From Phylloscopus collybita (Eukaryota; Chordata; Aves; Passeriformes; Phylloscopidae), in the NCBI GenBank assembly GCA_027886175.1, contig JAJNNQ010000009.1, positions 25,781,501 to 25,845,500 on the forward strand: a stretch of DNA of 64,000 nucleotides. Direction: 5' to 3'. Shown here piece after piece: positions 60,436 through 64,000 of this stretch. Under the pieces are notes generated by a model that searched no databases, had not been told where the DNA came from, and saw only the letters and a program-made list of their open reading frames with translations. The stretch's first letter is position 1. Every line of letters begins with the position of its first letter. Both the position numbers and the translations under genes were made by a program.

Positions 60436-63067
60436 TTACTCGCCTAAAAAGTGGGGAAATCGTCACCGCACATGGTGTCACACAATTTGCCCGAACTGTA
60501 CAGCACTGGGAAAAAAAAATCCTAGAAAGAAGGGCTCTCTCTTACTGCTGTGCAAGCTATTTACACAATATGAGCACTAGCAGCCTAAAACTTATATCTT
60601 CATCTCAGTTTAGCTTGAAATTAAAAATGTAGACAGTATATTTAAGACAACCAACTACTGATTCATCTTCCCTTCAAACAATTTCCCAGCCACACACAGC
60701 TGTACTCCTTCCCTTCTTCCTCCAATTATCTGAACTCTAAGGAAATAGCCAACAAGCTGACCACACTGGAGGTTGGATCCCGCCTTCCTGTAGCATCAGC
60801 CATGGCCGGAGCCAGCTGGCATGGAGGGTGCCTTGGGCATCCAGGAGGCAGTGACTATGTGGTCAAGAAAGCCTCCACAGCCCTCTGCAGACCACCAGCT
60901 TTCCCAAATGATCCATCTGGAGTCTAGCATCTTCCTGTGTAACTTAAATCTGCTCTGCATTATAGCAGGAATAGGGCCAGCATCCACAAGCAAAAGAAGG
61001 ATTCAAGCACAAACATAAATCATTGTAATCCTTTCATCATTAAATCTGTCAAGCTGTAGGTTTTACAGCAGTGACAATAACTTGCAAGGACACTATGGAG
61101 CTTGGGGAATTGTTGCTGACGGGTGAACTCTGCGACCCTTTCATTGTAGGTTAAAGTAATTTCTGAGTAAGTCTTGACCAAAACATTGTGCACCACAGCA
61201 CTTTCTTTAAGCTTCTGCATGTGATCATCACCACAGATTGGTCCATGGACACAGCATTCATGCTGTGGCTCTTATTTGCCCCATAGGAAATTCCACATGT
61301 CAGCTGTGCTGAAGCTGATTGTTAAGATATTAAGAGACCTGTTCTACCTGTTAAGACTGCCGTTTTCTCAAATCTTTCTTCCCATCTTTGTGTCTTGGTA
61401 GAGTGCAGAACAAGTGTTGGGCCATGCCTACTAAATCCCTCTTTGCCTGGCTTTGCTTCTAGTAACACTGCAACCAACACACCAGGGCTGGCAACACAGC
61501 TTGCCATGTAGAATTAGTGCGTCATACACTCGTACCCACACAAAGAAGATTCCTGGTCTTCATTCCTTAAAACTTAGTTCATGAAAGAGTTATTTGATAT
61601 TAAATATTTGGTAATTCACTGACCTCCATGACAGCTGTACCTCCAAGGCGCTGGGTTGGATAGATTTGGAAGATTATTGAAGTGCCAAAAAGTTGAGTAC
61701 CTGTCACCCTAAACAGGAATATGGCAAGATGCACTGCATGTCTTTGGGTATGTGGGACTGTCCTGCTGGAGCCCTGCTGTCATACACCAGTTCTATTCCC
61801 CAGCAGCACACATGTAGGCACTCTGGCCTTCACTCTCTCATGGGCACTACAACAACCATATTCCTTATCCTTCACTTTACAAACATCCTCAAAGCTGAAA
61901 CTCTACAGAAAAATGTATCTTGAGTGTCGTGGAAGCCAAGGATCCACTTGGACTGTTGAAGAGCCATGCCATACACCCAGCCAGGAGTCTTTAGACCATG
62001 ATTTCATGAAAATGGCAACTGCGCTGGCCACCAAAATCACTGAGCAAAACTATTTCAAGTTTTAGAAGGTTGCTGCTCAGACAAAGGAAGGACTTGCTTT
62101 ATAGGCCAGACCTATTGCTGCCTCTTGTCTTGTCTGTCTTGTGGAAGCCGTAAAAGGAGCAGACAGCAGAGACAAGGCTGCAGCGTGTCTCCTTTTTGTT
62201 TCAGAAATGAGACGAGGCTGAAAAGAGGTACATACATCTGCTGTGTTTCAGAGACAAGACACACACTGCAAGAGTGGACAATGTGCAGCTGAGGGGAATG
62301 TGCAGCACAAGAGGACAGGGTGCCTCAAGTCAGGACCTGCAGAAGCACATTGCAGCTGTGACCTGCAGGCTGTCACAGACAGCTCCTGTGCCAGCACTGC
62401 TTGCAAAGCAGGCATAGCTGCTCCCTGCTTACACATACCCTGCTCTCCTGGAGACAGTCACCACAGCAGCACTTTGGAAACGTGGCCCTGTGGAACGCAG
62501 AGATAAGCACGGCAAGGCAGCTGACAGAGCTCCCCAGCTGCAGGGCTGGGAAGCAGGGATGCTGACACCCCCACCTCCTGCCCAGCACAGCCTGGACATG
62601 CTCTCCTTCCCTCCGCTCTCACTAGCTGGGCGATTACCCACACATAGCCAGCTCCTTCCTCCCACTTCCCAAAGATTTACACCCACCTGCCTGATATATT
62701 TATCTCCTGCTAATTACCAAAACCATTCGGCCATGAAATCCTTGAACCAGATTTAGGTTTCAGTTATACAGAATTGACAAGAGAATTAGACTGAGCACCA
62801 AGCATTGACATAAATGATACTGAATTTAATATATTTATTATAACCTGTCATGCAGATAGAACCAGAGAGTTACTGACACATTTTAGCAGGAAATGTGAGC
62901 TTCAATGATTTTTTCCCAAAGCAATGTTACTGACGTCACGAGTGCTTCAGTGGTGCAAATGCTGCTTTGAAGGATTCACTGATAGGATTGATTAGTACAG
63001 TCATATCTCAAAATAATCTAGACAGGGTTTATACCTCTGCTTAGTACATTGGTAAAATATAAAATTT
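60436..63067. other. Intergenic upstream of the right-hand promoter
   Basis: No gene recognised. A perfect cAMP-response-element palindrome TGACGTCA lies at 62931-62938, about 1 kb upstream of the ATG at 63960. Overlapping open frames at 62240-62760 appear on both strands and have no domain match. Confidence 0.5.
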
Positions 63068-63760
63068 GCACCTCAGTGTCCTTCTTGTAGTGAAGGGCCC
63101 AGAACTGAACACAGCACTCCAGACATGGCCTCACCAGTGCCAAGCACAGGGGGACAATCACTGCCCTGGTCCTGTTGGCCACACTATTGCTGATACAGGC
63201 CAGGATGTCACTGGCCTTCTTGGCCACCTGGGCACAGCTGGTTCATGATCAGCTGCTGCTGACCAGCATCCCCAGGTCCTTTTCTGCTGGGCAGCTTTCC
63301 AGACACTCTGTCCCCCAGCCTGTAGCACTGCAGGGGGTTGTTGTGACCCAAGTGCTGAATGCAGCACTTGGCCTTATTGAATCTGACACTGCTGGTCTCA
63401 GCCCATGGATCCAGCCTGTACAGATGCCTCTGCAGAGCTTTCCTGCCTCCCAGCAGATCAACTCTTATCACCCACTTGGCGTTATCCATGAATTTACTGA
63501 GGGTACGCTCGACTCCCTCATACAGATCAACAATAATGGTATTAAACAGGATTGTGCTCAATACTGAGCCTTGGGGATCACCACTGGAGACCAGCTGCCA
63601 GCTGGACACAGCACCATTCACCACCACCCTCCGGGCCCGGTCACCAGGCCAGTTCTTAACCCAGCAAAGGGTACACCTCTCCAAGCTGCGGGCTGCCAGC
63701 TTTTCCAGGGGAAACCACCGCCAGGGACGGCGTTAAAGGCTTTGCTGAAGCTCGGGCAGA
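63068..63760 (-). mobile_element. CR1 LINE fragment, reverse transcriptase C-terminal half, broken
   Basis: Minus-strand frames carry the CR1 reverse transcriptase palm and the region after it. SFSKAFNAV (about 63725-63750) corresponds to CR1 'FSKAFDTV'. GDPQGSVLSTILFN, TLSKF, KALQRHLYRLDPWAE, FNKAKC and HLGHNNP follow, then [20 protein letters not shown] and HYKKDTEV at the 3' end. The pieces lie in three frames, so at least two frameshifts exist. The second aspartate of the family's FADD catalytic motif is lost (read as FMDN). The 5' part of the element and the usual 3' tail are missing. It is a dead copy, ending about 200 bases from the right-hand start codon. Confidence 0.93.
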
Positions 63761-63769
63761 CAACATGGC

Positions 63770-63959
63770 CCGGCGCTGCTCTGCAGCCGCAGGGACAGCG
63801 CCGCTCGGCGCCCACGGGCCCGCTTTTCCCGAGCACGGGAAGCGGAAGGGACAGCGCCGCCGCCGGGGCGGGGCGGAACGGGCCGGGGCGGGGCTGGGGC
63901 CGGGGCTGGAGCAGGAGCAGGGGCAGGGACCGGGGCGGAGCGGGTCCGGAGCCGGGGCC
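63770..63959 (+). promoter_or_regulatory. CpG-rich, G-rich promoter of the right-hand gene
   Basis: Dense CpG sequence with several GC boxes (GGGGCGGGGCGG at 63865-63876, GGGGCGGGG at 63885-63893, GGGGCGG at 63932-63938) and multiple G runs, directly upstream of the ATG at 63960. No TATA box seen. Housekeeping-type promoter. The CpG island probably continues beyond the right edge. Confidence 0.75.
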
Positions 63960-64000
63960 ATGCTGGCGGCCGCCTGGTCCCTGCTGGCTGCCGCCTGGTC
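63960..64000 (+). CDS. SRD5A3: Start of a hydrophobic protein, probably SRD5A3 exon 1, partial
   Basis: The ATG at 63960-63962 has G at -3 and follows a CpG-rich promoter. The 13 complete codons read MLAAAWSLLAAAW and the frame is open to the window end. The peptide is hydrophobic, as expected for the first membrane segment of SRD5A3, whose human N-terminus also has an alanine/leucine/tryptophan-rich segment. The assignment rests mainly on conserved order: in vertebrates SRD5A3 follows KDR and is transcribed away from it. SRD5A3 is an ER membrane steroid 5-alpha-reductase-family enzyme needed to make dolichol for N-glycosylation. The sequence visible is too short for proof; a different upstream start or gene is possible. 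Confidence 0.5.
   Translation, partial: MLAAAWSLLAAAW

Noticed and set aside
60216..60632. Plus-strand open frame of 138 codons over the CpG patch.
   Set aside because: High GC lowers stop frequency here. The peptide shows no domain, and opposite-strand frames are equally open.
1..64000. Search for CRISPR arrays, tRNA genes, rRNA, bacterial or phage cassettes.
   Set aside because: None seen. The sequence is vertebrate nuclear DNA, and no cloverleaf-type internal promoter (GGTTCGAATCC) or spaced repeat array was found by eye.

Overview
This is a vertebrate nuclear segment, almost certainly from a bird. It has intron-split genes with GT/AG junctions, CpG-rich promoters, long non-coding stretches and several CR1-type LINE remnants, the dominant bird retrotransposon. 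The recognisable protein matches the VEGF receptor 2 family and looks most like the chicken form. I cannot fix the species. No bacterial-type operons, CRISPR arrays, phage genes or tRNAs were seen.

Layout. (1) 12-7116, minus strand: the 5' end of KDR (VEGFR2). Exons 1-8 encode the signal peptide, Ig-like domains 1-3 and the start of domain 4, about 351 residues. The reading frame is continuous across all seven visible junctions. The rest of the gene lies beyond the left edge. (2) About 6780-7470: the KDR CpG island and promoter, with GC boxes and a striking AGCCG pentanucleotide array just upstream of the start codon. (3) About 7.5-63 kb: a gene-poor interval with no supportable protein-coding gene. 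It holds scattered microsatellites, an 85-bp tandem duplication, two perfect short hairpins, several old CR1/L3-like 3' ends, and a few motif clusters that could be distal regulatory elements. An isolated CpG-rich patch lies near 60.3 kb. (4) About 63068-63760, minus strand: a decayed CR1 reverse-transcriptase fragment. (5) About 63770-63959: a second CpG-rich, G-rich promoter. At 63960 an ATG opens a hydrophobic reading frame on the plus strand that runs off the right edge. From the vertebrate gene order KIT-KDR-SRD5A3-TMEM165-CLOCK this is probably SRD5A3 exon 1, but only 13 codons are visible.

How it fits together. KDR is the main endothelial VEGF receptor. It and the putative SRD5A3 (dolichol synthesis, protein N-glycosylation) are transcribed away from each other across about 57 kb. 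That interval is a natural place for endothelial control elements. The best candidates by eye are an ETS/E-box/GATA cluster in KDR intron 1 and SOX/FOX/GATA-like clusters at about 10.75-11.0 kb, 39.4-39.6 kb and 55.4-55.6 kb.

I found no convincing new biological system. The most useful leads are the KDR pentanucleotide repeat, the intron-1 motif cluster, the orphan CpG patch with a paired interferon-response-like site, and the CR1 fragment abutting the second promoter.
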